Below are positions 7,403 through 14,060 of a stretch of 17,562 nucleotides of DNA, in pieces; the first letter of the stretch is position 1; each line of letters starts with the position of its first letter. This DNA comes from UBA7359 sp964392105 (lineage in GTDB: Bacteria; Pseudomonadota; Gammaproteobacteria; Eutrophobiales; Eutrophobiaceae), in NCBI GenBank assembly GCA_964392105.1, contig CAYMPA010000049.1:1-17562 (forward strand), given 5' to 3'. The position numbers were made by a program, and so were the translations under genes. The notes beneath the pieces were generated by a model. The model ran no database searches, was not told where the DNA came from, and saw only the letters and a list, made by a program, of their open reading frames with translations.

Positions 7403-7432
7403 ATAAACAGGAGGAAACATTTGCGACAATCT

Positions 7433-8605
7433 CTAAAACGCTATAAATGCCTGTAACCTAAGACGGTCTTCCTCTCTTGCCGTACCGAAATCATCTATTT
7501 CATGAAAGTACTCGGCAAAGACCTTGACGTTTTGGGTGACGTAGTAATTCAACTGAATGTTTAGATGCTCGTCTTCCAGTGTTCCATCCGTTTTTTCGGT
7601 CCAATCATAGCGGACCAAAGGCACGAATGTCGGCCGGCCTGACTTCTTCTTGAAGGTATAGAAGGCCTGAACAGAGAAGGCATCGTTATCCGTCTCGGCC
7701 GTCTGCGCTGCATTGTCGTCTTGCGCAGAAACAAAGGCAGCCTGGATCCGGAGGTTTTTATAATCTATCTGGCCATCGATGCCCCAGCGATTAAAGTCTC
7801 GGTTAGGTCCTTTCATCTGGCCAGTGCCGTAAAATCCACCAATCATGATGTCATCTGTGATGTCAAAGGCAAGACGACCTTGATAATTACTTGCACTCTT
7901 GCCTTCGCTACCCGTAGTTGACCCGTCATCCCCTGGACCTTGCCATGCCACGTTGTAGAATAATCTGTCCATAACGCGACCCCAGAGACCCAGGTTTTGC
8001 CGTGCAGTCCTTAATTTTCCACCATCATCAGCCCCATCGAATGCCGTATCAATTACGCCGACGTGGTCTGCGGTCATACGGAGGGAATCACTCAGGAACC
8101 CATAGGGATCAGTGAAGAACTGACCACCCCAGTGGGCGGTAATGTTAAGCGCCCTGTTATGATGATAGGACATTTGCGCAAGGGGAATCCCAATATCAAG
8201 GCCAAAACCATTAACAGCTTCATCTTCCGATTCTAACTCGAAGAAGCCAGAGAATTTGTTAAACCCACCGGCAAAGATTACCTCGGCCTCGTGAAGGGCG
8301 CGATTATTGGTATCGCCATGCTCTTTTTTATCGTAAGGACGTGAAACCAGTATTGCAGAAACAGGAAAACTCTCCAGGTCCTGCAGATAGTCTCCCAGTT
8401 GCACTGGATCGCTATCCGGCAATCGATATCCCCCTTCCTTGAATTTCCTGCCCTTTTGGTTCAATTGCGGCCAGGCATTGTGACAATAGGAACACTTCTT
8501 GTCAGTCTGTGTTGCGAATGATGGAACTGCATTTGCTGGCAGTACCCACACCATCCCAAGGAGCAGTGTGGTAAACATCAATAATATTTTTTGCATGTGT
8601 TTCAT
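7433..8605 (-). CDS. Outer-membrane beta-barrel with N-terminal monoheme site
   Basis: The 390-aa protein has a clear signal peptide (about 1-26, ending PANA). The mature N-terminus VPSFATQTDKKCSYCHNAWPQLNQ carries one CXXCH (38-42), followed by KGRKFKEGGYRL. The rest has the alternating hydrophobic/polar strands of a porin-like barrel, with many short aromatic strands, Gly/Asp-rich turns, and a C-terminal phenylalanine (LRLQAFIAF) typical of BAM substrates. Similar single-heme barrel proteins occur near multiheme cytochromes in iron- and sulfur-cycling bacteria, but their role is poorly defined. It may be a porin, a substrate sensor or an electron conduit component. The start has GGAGG 9-10 bases upstream of ATG. 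An internal ATG three codons later is possible. It lies 22 bp after the receiver gene and is likely co-transcribed with it. Confidence 0.82.
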   Translation of the reverse strand: MKHMQKILLMFTTLLLGMVWVLPANAVPSFATQTDKKCSYCHNAWPQLNQKGRKFKEGGYRLPDSDPVQLGDYLQDLESFPVSAILVSRPYDKKEHGDTNNRALHEAEVIFAGGFNKFSGFFELESEDEAVNGFGLDIGIPLAQMSYHHNRALNITAHWGGQFFTDPYGFLSDSLRMTADHVGVIDTAFDGADDGGKLRTARQNLGLWGRVMDRLFYNVAWQGPGDDGSTTGSEGKSASNYQGRLAFDITDDIMIGGFYGTGQMKGPNRDFNRWGIDGQIDYKNLRIQAAFVSAQDDNAAQTAETDNDAFSVQAFYTFKKKSGRPTFVPLVRYDWTEKTDGTLEDEHLNIQLNYYVTQNVKVFAEYFHEIDDFGTAREEDRLRLQAFIAF

Positions 8606-8627
8606 AATTTTCTCCCTCCGTTTGATT

Positions 8628-9101
8628 TCAGAAAGTTTTTACATCGTTACCCAATATATCGGGGTCAGATTTACCCGTAAGTTGTTGACCAACCTGCTGG
8701 AAAATCGAAATAAATTCCTGTTTCAGGGTGTCCGCATCAAAGACATCGGGCAGGACACCAGCCATGTTAAGGCCAAGCGAATCACCCAGATCCGCCAACT
8801 CCCCTGTTTGATCGAGACTGCCGCTGGTCAATACGATTGCGGCATCGGTATGTTCTTTTGCCAGTTTGCGCAACACATTGTTTCCTTGTGTTTCGCATGG
8901 CTCTGGATCCAGTAAGATGACATCCGGCCTGGATTTTTTGTAGGCTGCGCTGATATCATCAGTCTTGTTAATGGCAAGGCATGACATCTCAAACCGCTCT
9001 GCAACGTGACAGATCAAGCGTGATACCCTTGCATCATCTACAATCACCAGCAGTCTCCCTTGTTTCATATTCTTTAGCAGCCAAGTAGTTGTTTGTGCCA
9101 C
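8628..9101 (-). CDS. Stand-alone receiver-domain protein, atypical active site
   Basis: A 157-aa protein with a single response-regulator receiver fold and no output domain. Asp22/Asp23 (VIVDDARVSRLI), the phospho-acceptor Asp65 (DVILLDPEP) and Thr92/Ser93 (VLTSGS) are present. The invariant Lys before the last helix is missing: the LPKPF motif reads LPDVF, with Asp119 in its place. Loss of this Lys usually weakens phosphorylation-driven switching, so the protein may be constitutive or an adaptor. The GTG start is preferred because AAAGGGG lies 8 bases upstream. An in-frame ATG at codon 12 has a weaker site. It is the first gene of the cluster, directly behind an array of GTAA boxes. The partner kinase could be the hybrid kinase encoded upstream. 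Confidence 0.8.
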   Translation of the reverse strand: MAQTTTWLLKNMKQGRLLVIVDDARVSRLICHVAERFEMSCLAINKTDDISAAYKKSRPDVILLDPEPCETQGNNVLRKLAKEHTDAAIVLTSGSLDQTGELADLGDSLGLNMAGVLPDVFDADTLKQEFISIFQQVGQQLTGKSDPDILGNDVKTF

Positions 9102-9140
9102 AAGTGACCCCTTTAATTATTGAAACAATAACAAGCGAAT

Positions 9141-9186
9141 GTAATCTGCAGGTAATGTGATGTAACGGCAGGTAATTTTTTGTAAT
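9141..9186. promoter_or_regulatory. Five helically phased GTAA(T/C) boxes, likely activator site
   Basis: GTAAT, GTAAT, GTAAC, GTAAT and GTAAT begin at 9141, 9152, 9162, 9172 and 9182, so the spacings are 11, 10, 10 and 10 bp. The longer units TGTAATCTGCAGGTAAT and TGTAACGGCAGGTAAT form an obvious direct repeat. Equal spacing of about one helical turn is typical of binding sites for OmpR/PhoB-type winged-helix regulators bound in tandem. The array ends 40 bp before the GTG of the receiver gene on the minus strand, where it could replace a -35 element. TATTGT (9125-9130, minus strand) is a candidate -10. The regulator encoded at 11676-12446 is of the right family, but binding is inferred. Confidence 0.65.
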
Positions 9187-9280
9187 TATTTTTAAAAAGC
9201 AGTGATTTTAGTAGTCACCGATAAGGGATGTTTACAGCTTGATGAATGACAGCGTCATTTGCTGTCAACGGGGATACAAC

Positions 9281-11482
9281 TCAGTCTGTTAATTGACCAG
9301 TATCGAGTATGTTGCGGATAGACTGCGCCAGTTGTTTCGCGGTATAGGGTTTGGCTAGTAGTGGATAGTCCATGACAGGTTTTCTATGATCATCTGCATG
9401 AGAAACCATGCCAGTGGTAAGAAGTACTCTTAACGATGGCAGCTGTGTACAAGCCTTTTTTGCGAGACCAATGCCATCCATATCTCCGGGCATGACAATA
9501 TCAGTAAACAGCAGATCGATATCTTCATGGTGCCGGATGTATTCCAGCGCTTCCGTTGCATCTGCCTCCTCCACGATGTGGTAACCCAAGTGTGTCAATA
9601 TACGATTGGCAAAAACGCGTACCCTGTAACTGTCTTCAACCAACAGGATAGTCTCTGTCCCGGTAGGCAAGCTATCTATTATTTCAGTTTCTGTTTCTGT
9701 TTTATTTTTGCCAATCGCCTTGACGACAGGTAACCACAGGGTAAAGGTAGTGCCACCGCCGGGACTGCTTTCTATGTCTATTGCGCCACCTGAGACATTT
9801 ATAAAATCATTTACCATGCTCAGCCCAAGACCGGTACCACTGGCCTTGGTACTGTAGAATGCTTCCAGAGCATGCCGCCGGATCTCCTCGTTCATGCCAA
9901 CACCATTATCCATGACACTGATTGTGACATAATTGCCTGGATGGATATCTTTAATATCTGTCAATTTCTGATCTTTTATCTTGACGATGCCGGTAGTAAT
10001 TGTCAGTTCACCTCCTTCCGGCATAGCATCCTGGGCGTTTATCACCAAATTTAGAATGGCACTTTCCAGCCGCGTGGGGTCAGCTTTTACGGTGATGGGC
10101 ACTTCTGTCAATACCAGCGAAATGTTGACGTTATCATTAACCGTTCTCTGTAAGAGACGTTGTAGATCCTGCAAAGACGCGTTGACATCTATCGCCTGTA
10201 TGATCTGTTCCTTACGGCGAGAGAATGCCAGTAATCGCTTAATCAGATCTGATCCATCACTTGCTGCAGACAGGGCGTCGTCGATAAGTTCACTGTCTTT
10301 CTGGATGATACCTTCCTGCAGGAGTTGCAGATTACCGAGGATGACAGTGAGTAAATTTCTGAAATCATGCGCAATGCCGTTGGTCATACGTCCCACTGCC
10401 TCAAGTTTCATGGCATGGGTCAGCATGTTTTCCTTTTCCCGCAGATGGGTAATGTCTTCACTGAGTGCGATATAGTGGTCAATTTCTCCATCCTGATTGC
10501 TTACCGGACATATCGTGGTGGATACCCAGAACAGCTCTCCGTTTTTTTTCCGGTTTTGTAAAACACCACGCCAGATATCGCCACTGGCTATCGAACTCCA
10601 CAATTGTCTATAGACATCATCATGGGTGTGGCCGGATTTCAGTATGCGCGGGTTCTTTCCAAGCACCTCTTCCTCCTGGTACCCTGTTAATTGTTTAAAG
10701 CGCGGATTAACATATTCAATATTGCCAGCTGCATTCGTAATGACAATCAATATGGGACTTTGCTCCACTACATACGACAGGTGCCGTAATTGCGTTTCCC
10801 TTGCTTCTTCATCGGTCAGATCGTGAATAATCCCGGTAAAGGTAGTGTGTCGACCCTGAAGTGCCTGGCTCACGCTAAGATATATCGGGAAGACGTGGCC
10901 GTCCTTGTGCTGGGCTTGTACCCGGCGACCTGCGCCGATAACATGTTTTTCGCCCGTGTTAATAAATTGCTCAATATAGCCATCATGCTTTTCCCTTTCC
11001 GGTGATGGCATCAGTATCGATACATTGCTGCCTATTGCCTGTTTCGCTGTATAACCGAATATAGAACCGGCTGCCTGGTTAAAAGACCGAATCACACCCT
11101 GTTCATCAATACTGATGATGCCATCCGCAGCTGTATTGATCACAGCCCCGAGAGTTGCTTCGTCTTTCTGGATACGGGAACACAATAACGCCGTCACCCA
11201 GATAGCAAAGATGGCAAGTGCCCGGTTGGTTGCTACCACCCAGGGGATATCACCGGCAGGAGAAGCCAGATAACCCACTATAGTCAAGACCGTACCCAAC
11301 ACAGCCATATGATAAATGTATGTCCTCCAGGGAGACCACTGTGCGATGAGCACCAGAGCAATGTAAGGAACACCTGCTGCAACCCCAAGTGGCATAGAGA
11401 GATCAAACGCCAGTCCCGTCATGGCAATAAGGACAGACAGGAGAATTATAAACCTTTCCTTGTGCACTGCGTTTAACGACAT
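9281..11482 (-). CDS. Hybrid sensor histidine kinase with FixL-like PAS
   Basis: The order of parts in the 733-aa protein is: three to four membrane helices (about 11-102), first PAS (112-225), second PAS with PAC (233-348), HisKA with His372 in GIAHDFRNLL, HATPase (N-box NLVINAQDAM 478-487, G1 DNGVGM 525-530, G2 GTGLGLSMV), and a C-terminal receiver (about 611-728) with phospho-acceptor Asp661 (LLFTDIVMP), Thr689/690 and Lys711 (LLAKPY). The first PAS closely resembles the heme domain of the oxygen sensor FixL: His166 in EKHDGY aligns with the axial heme His200, His180 with His214, and Arg186 (GAGR) with distal Arg220. FixL Arg206 is replaced by Gln172. Such residues also occur in some non-heme PAS domains, so heme binding is probable but unproven. 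The gene is divergent from the OmpR-type regulator at 11676. The start is an ATG with only a weak ribosome site. Confidence 0.93.
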   Translation of the reverse strand: MSLNAVHKERFIILLSVLIAMTGLAFDLSMPLGVAAGVPYIALVLIAQWSPWRTYIYHMAVLGTVLTIVGYLASPAGDIPWVVATNRALAIFAIWVTALLCSRIQKDEATLGAVINTAADGIISIDEQGVIRSFNQAAGSIFGYTAKQAIGSNVSILMPSPEREKHDGYIEQFINTGEKHVIGAGRRVQAQHKDGHVFPIYLSVSQALQGRHTTFTGIIHDLTDEEARETQLRHLSYVVEQSPILIVITNAAGNIEYVNPRFKQLTGYQEEEVLGKNPRILKSGHTHDDVYRQLWSSIASGDIWRGVLQNRKKNGELFWVSTTICPVSNQDGEIDHYIALSEDITHLREKENMLTHAMKLEAVGRMTNGIAHDFRNLLTVILGNLQLLQEGIIQKDSELIDDALSAASDGSDLIKRLLAFSRRKEQIIQAIDVNASLQDLQRLLQRTVNDNVNISLVLTEVPITVKADPTRLESAILNLVINAQDAMPEGGELTITTGIVKIKDQKLTDIKDIHPGNYVTISVMDNGVGMNEEIRRHALEAFYSTKASGTGLGLSMVNDFINVSGGAIDIESSPGGGTTFTLWLPVVKAIGKNKTETETEIIDSLPTGTETILLVEDSYRVRVFANRILTHLGYHIVEEADATEALEYIRHHEDIDLLFTDIVMPGDMDGIGLAKKACTQLPSLRVLLTTGMVSHADDHRKPVMDYPLLAKPYTAKQLAQSIRNILDTGQLTD

Positions 11483-11675
11483 GCTATTTAAGCCTTAATA
11501 TTAATTTGCCTCGAATATTATATTTTAAACCTGGCAGACGATTCACGATAAGTTATTAAACAGGGTTTATGAAAATGTATTCTAATCCAAATCAAGTCTG
11601 AATATAGATTACATATAGTATGTTATTTCATTTATACTTGATTTCTCCAACGGATACGGGGGCGAAAGGAAATCC
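11483..11675. promoter_or_regulatory. Divergent promoter region between kinase and regulator genes
   Basis: This 193-bp AT-rich space separates the starts of two divergent genes, so it must contain a promoter in each direction. Only one GATTAC/GTAATC match is present (near 11605), and the phased array seen at 9141-9186 is not repeated here. No confident promoter hexamers can be assigned. Confidence 0.5.
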
Positions 11676-12446
11676 GTGAAGGTACAACTAAATCAAAACG
11701 ACAGAACCATCTCTGAATCTGCACACTTACTCATAGTCGATGATGACGAACGGATCTGTCGATCACTGGAATGTTATCTGCAACATGAAGGATATCATGT
11801 TAGCTCTGTTTCCGACGGTAAGGCCATGTGGCAGTATTACGAAGTTAACCAGCCCGATCTAATCTTACTCGACATCATGTTACCGGATGTGGATGGTATT
11901 ACGCTGGCACGTGAATTACGCGTAAAAAAACCCGGTACCGGTATTATCATATTGACCGCTAAGGATGATGATGTTGATACTATTGTCGGCCTGGAGGTGG
12001 GTGCTGACGATTACATCACCAAGCCATTTGACAACAGGCAACTGCTGGCGCGGATCCATAGCGTATTGCGTCGTCTGTCCACCAATAATAAAGATGATAA
12101 AGATGATAAAGCGTCCGATGACGCAGAAAATATAGTTCAGTTTAATGGTTGGCAGATGAACGCGGACACCTTTGAACTTAAGGCCCCGACTGGTGATAAG
12201 ATAGACCTGACCTCAATCGAATTTAAATTACTTGAGATATTGGTACATAACGTCGGTCACGTATTAAGCCGCGACCAGATCCTGCAAAAACTGTCAAGCC
12301 GGGAATGGCAGCCGGAAGACAGGAGTGTAGACGTACTGATCGGCAAATTACGGAAGGTGCTTGAAACCAACCCCGCCCAGCCAAAATTAATCCGTACTAT
12401 CCGAAATCTGGGTTACCAGTTCACTGGCAAGGTTAATTCATTGTGA
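11676..12446 (+). CDS. OmpR-family winged-helix response regulator
   Basis: A 256-aa two-domain regulator. The receiver has Asp22-24 (LIVDDDERI), phospho-acceptor Asp66 (LILLDIMLPDVDG), Thr94 (ILTAKDDD) and Lys116 (ITKPFD), so its switch residues are complete. A charged linker (STNNKDDKDDKASDD, 135-149) follows, with a small DNA repeat of AAAGATGAT. The C-terminal winged helix (about 153-252) includes LTSIEFKLLEILV, VLSRDQIL, the recognition helix RSVDVLIGKLRKVLE and the wing IRTIRNLGYQF. The GTG start is chosen because AAAGGA lies 6 bases upstream and the reading fits the family length. It is divergent from the hybrid kinase, which is the likely partner (possibly through a phosphorelay, since that kinase carries its own receiver). 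The phased GTAA boxes at 9141-9186 are its best target candidate in the window. Confidence 0.95.
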   Translation: MKVQLNQNDRTISESAHLLIVDDDERICRSLECYLQHEGYHVSSVSDGKAMWQYYEVNQPDLILLDIMLPDVDGITLARELRVKKPGTGIIILTAKDDDVDTIVGLEVGADDYITKPFDNRQLLARIHSVLRRLSTNNKDDKDDKASDDAENIVQFNGWQMNADTFELKAPTGDKIDLTSIEFKLLEILVHNVGHVLSRDQILQKLSSREWQPEDRSVDVLIGKLRKVLETNPAQPKLIRTIRNLGYQFTGKVNSL

Positions 12447-12490
12447 ATCTTCAGCGTCAAACAGCAAATACAATATTCTTCGCTTGATAG

Positions 12491-12581
12491 TGGCGGAGAG
12501 GCAGGGATTCGAACCCTGGAAGGGCTACTAACCCTTGCTGGTTTTCAAGACCAGTGCATTCAACCACTCTGCCACCTCTCC
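12491..12581 (-). tRNA. tRNA-Ser (anticodon UGA)
   Basis: On the minus strand the gene begins GGAGAGGTGGCAGAGTGG and ends with CCTCTCC, a G discriminator and an encoded CCA (tgg at 12491-12493 on the plus strand). The acceptor stem GGAGAGG/CCTCTCC is perfect. The anticodon arm is CTGGT-CTTGAAA-ACCAG, giving anticodon TGA, which reads UCA and related serine codons. The long variable arm (AAGGGTTAGTAGCCCTT) is typical of class II tRNA-Ser. The TPsiC arm contains GGTTCGAATCC. The length of 91 nt is normal. Confidence 0.98.
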
Positions 12582-12937
12582 GAATTTTTAATTCATCAGC
12601 ATGTTAAATTAACTAACATACTAACCTTGGTCACTAAGCTCGGTTATCCCTACCTCGCTAAGTGACACGGCTTCGGGCTCCTGCCCTCAGCGTTCGTTGA
12701 ACTGCGATTCTTTCAGAATCGGTTTCAACTCACCTCTCCGTAATATGGGTCTCAAAACGATAAACCAGGTATGTCGCCATGTCGTGATTTAAGCTGCGAG
12801 AGGATACATGATCATGGACAGCCGGAAAAGCTGAAAGATATAATTGAAATTAAAGATAATTTCATGAAACAAAGCTTGATATTTGTTGGTCAAAGCATTA
12901 CATAATAGATATTGTTTCAATAACGAGGTGTAATTAA
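12582..12937. other. Structured intergenic region without a gene
   Basis: No convincing coding frame is present. Two inverted repeats stand out. GTCACTAAGC (12630-12639) pairs with GCTAAGTGAC (12657-12666) with one mismatch. GTTGAA...TTCAAC (12696-12729) encloses a perfect CGATTCT/AGAATCG stem with a three-base loop (12705-12721). A ten-base string from the tRNA-Ser 5' end, CACCTCTCCG, recurs at 12731-12740. Neither hairpin is followed by a T-run. The promoter of the tRNA (minus) and of the YccA-like gene (plus) should lie here. AGGTG precedes the start at 12938. Confidence 0.5.
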
Positions 12938-13609
12938 ATGAGTCAAACCCCATATGCAGTTGCCCGCCCGGTCGAATCTGTACTGGCAACTAATAAATTA
13001 ATCCGTAATACCTACACGCTGTTATCAATGACATTGTTGTTCAGTGCATTTACAGCCGGTTTATCCATGGTGTTTAACTTTCCTCACCCTGGAGTCTTTA
13101 TCACATTGGCAGGATATTTTGGTTTATTGTTCCTGACTTCATCTCTACGTAACAGTGCCTGGGGACTCGCAGCCATTTTTGCATTAACGGGCTTTATGGG
13201 CCTCACCCTGGGGCCAATCATCAGTGCTTATATCACGATGTTTTCTAATGGTACGCAGCTGGTTATGACTGCTTTAGGCGGAACTGGTGCAATCTTCCTG
13301 GGACTCTCTGGTTATGCACTAACCACGCGCAAAGACTTTAGTTTCATGGGTGGATTTATCATGGTCGGTGTACTGGTTGCATTTTTGGCTGGTATTGGTG
13401 CATTGATTTTCAGCATCCCTGCCCTGTCATTGGCTGTCTCTGCCATGTTTGTGCTCCTGATGTCAGGTTTTATCCTGTATCAAACCAGTGAAATGATTCA
13501 TGGTGGAGAAACCAACTACATCATGGCAACAGTGGGACTTTACATCACAATTTACAATCTTTTCACCAGCTTATTGCACTTACTTGGAGCATTTGCTGGG
13601 GAAGATTGA
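12938..13609 (+). CDS. yccA: Bax inhibitor-1 family membrane protein, YccA-like
   Basis: A 223-aa inner-membrane protein with about seven hydrophobic helices covering 26-220 and a short cytoplasmic N-terminus. The length, the early ATNKLIRNTYTLLSMTL segment, the LTTRKDFSFMGGF loop and the late SEMIHGGETNYIMATVGLYITIYNLFTSLL block match the YccA branch of the BI-1/TMBIM family. In E. coli YccA binds and modulates the membrane protease FtsH, and family members may also leak calcium or protons. The exact role here is inferred from homology. ATG with an upstream AGGTG supports the start. It is a single-gene unit closed by a strong terminator. Confidence 0.93.
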   Translation: MSQTPYAVARPVESVLATNKLIRNTYTLLSMTLLFSAFTAGLSMVFNFPHPGVFITLAGYFGLLFLTSSLRNSAWGLAAIFALTGFMGLTLGPIISAYITMFSNGTQLVMTALGGTGAIFLGLSGYALTTRKDFSFMGGFIMVGVLVAFLAGIGALIFSIPALSLAVSAMFVLLMSGFILYQTSEMIHGGETNYIMATVGLYITIYNLFTSLLHLLGAFAGED

Positions 13610-13634
13610 TACCCAATTTAGCTCAAAATCTACT

Positions 13635-13661
13635 AAAACCCGGCTAAATACCGGGTTTTTT
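13635..13661 (+). terminator. Intrinsic terminator of the YccA-like gene
   Basis: AAACCCGG pairs with CCGGGTTT around loop CTAAATA and is followed by a run of six Ts. It begins 25 bp after the stop codon at 13609. The A-run before the stem could also make it act for minus-strand transcripts. Confidence 0.92.
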
Positions 13662-13663
13662 AT

Positions 13664-13804
13664 GTCCATGGATGGGACTGTATGCCGCGGGTGCATGGAC
13701 GCACAGGAACGGCGATGTCCATGGATGGACTGTCAGGATTTGTGTTCCATGCAAACCCTAAGTACCTACATCCCTGTAGGCAATGCCGCGTACGCATGGA
13801 TCTA
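13664..13804. repeat. Cluster of short hairpins with ATGGAT-type loops
   Basis: Several mini-hairpins follow one another: GTCC/GGAC with loop ATGGAT plus G (13664-13678), GTGC/GCAC with loop ATGGAC (13691-13704), GTCC/GGAC with loop ATGGAT (13717-13730), and CCTAC/GTAGG with loop ATCCCT (13765-13780). The spacer ATGCCGCG occurs after the first and after the fourth hairpin, as it does at window position 29-36. The loop is nearly constant while the arms change together, so structure rather than sequence seems to be conserved. The short open frames crossing this region are considered spurious. Confidence 0.65.
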
Positions 13805-13833
13805 GATATCCCCTTGAGGGTGCGCGCAGGACG

Positions 13834-13877
13834 CCTACACGGATGTAGGTGGTAGAAAACGTCTGGAACGAGTTTTC
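13834..13877. repeat. 44-bp two-hairpin repeat, copy 1
   Basis: Hairpin A is CCTAC/GTAGG with loop ACGGAT (13834-13849). Hairpin B is GAAAAC/GTTTTC around a loop with GTCTGGAAC (13855-13877). An equal-length copy with compensatory changes in hairpin B lies at 17120-17163. The element sits between the hairpin cluster and the pntA promoter region. The remaining DNA up to 14060 shows no further gene. Confidence 0.7.
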
Positions 13878-14060
13878 GAGTGGCGATGTACAGAGACTTA
13901 AATGTCTACAGCGTTCGTATGTCGCAAGAGGTAGAACTTCATCCATGCAGGCAATCTCCGGCTATGACTTGAATTCATAATCGTGATAGCATCTGTCGCG
14001 GTTTTTATACGAATAATTATTTCCAATTAGTAATATCCAAAAACAAGGAGGGTACACACG

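Noticed and set aside
12573..12740. Possible attachment-site duplication at tRNA-Ser
   Set aside because: The repeated string is only ten bases and comes from the 5' end of the tRNA, while integrases usually use the 3' part. No integrase gene is present.
13664..13804. CRISPR-like array
   Set aside because: Units are short hairpins with variable arms and irregular spacing. There are no constant repeats of 24-40 bp with unique spacers and no cas genes.
13500..13946. Short frames in both directions across the hairpin cluster
   Set aside because: They consist largely of repeat units or overlap the YccA-like gene. Cys/Arg-rich translations without family features are artefacts.
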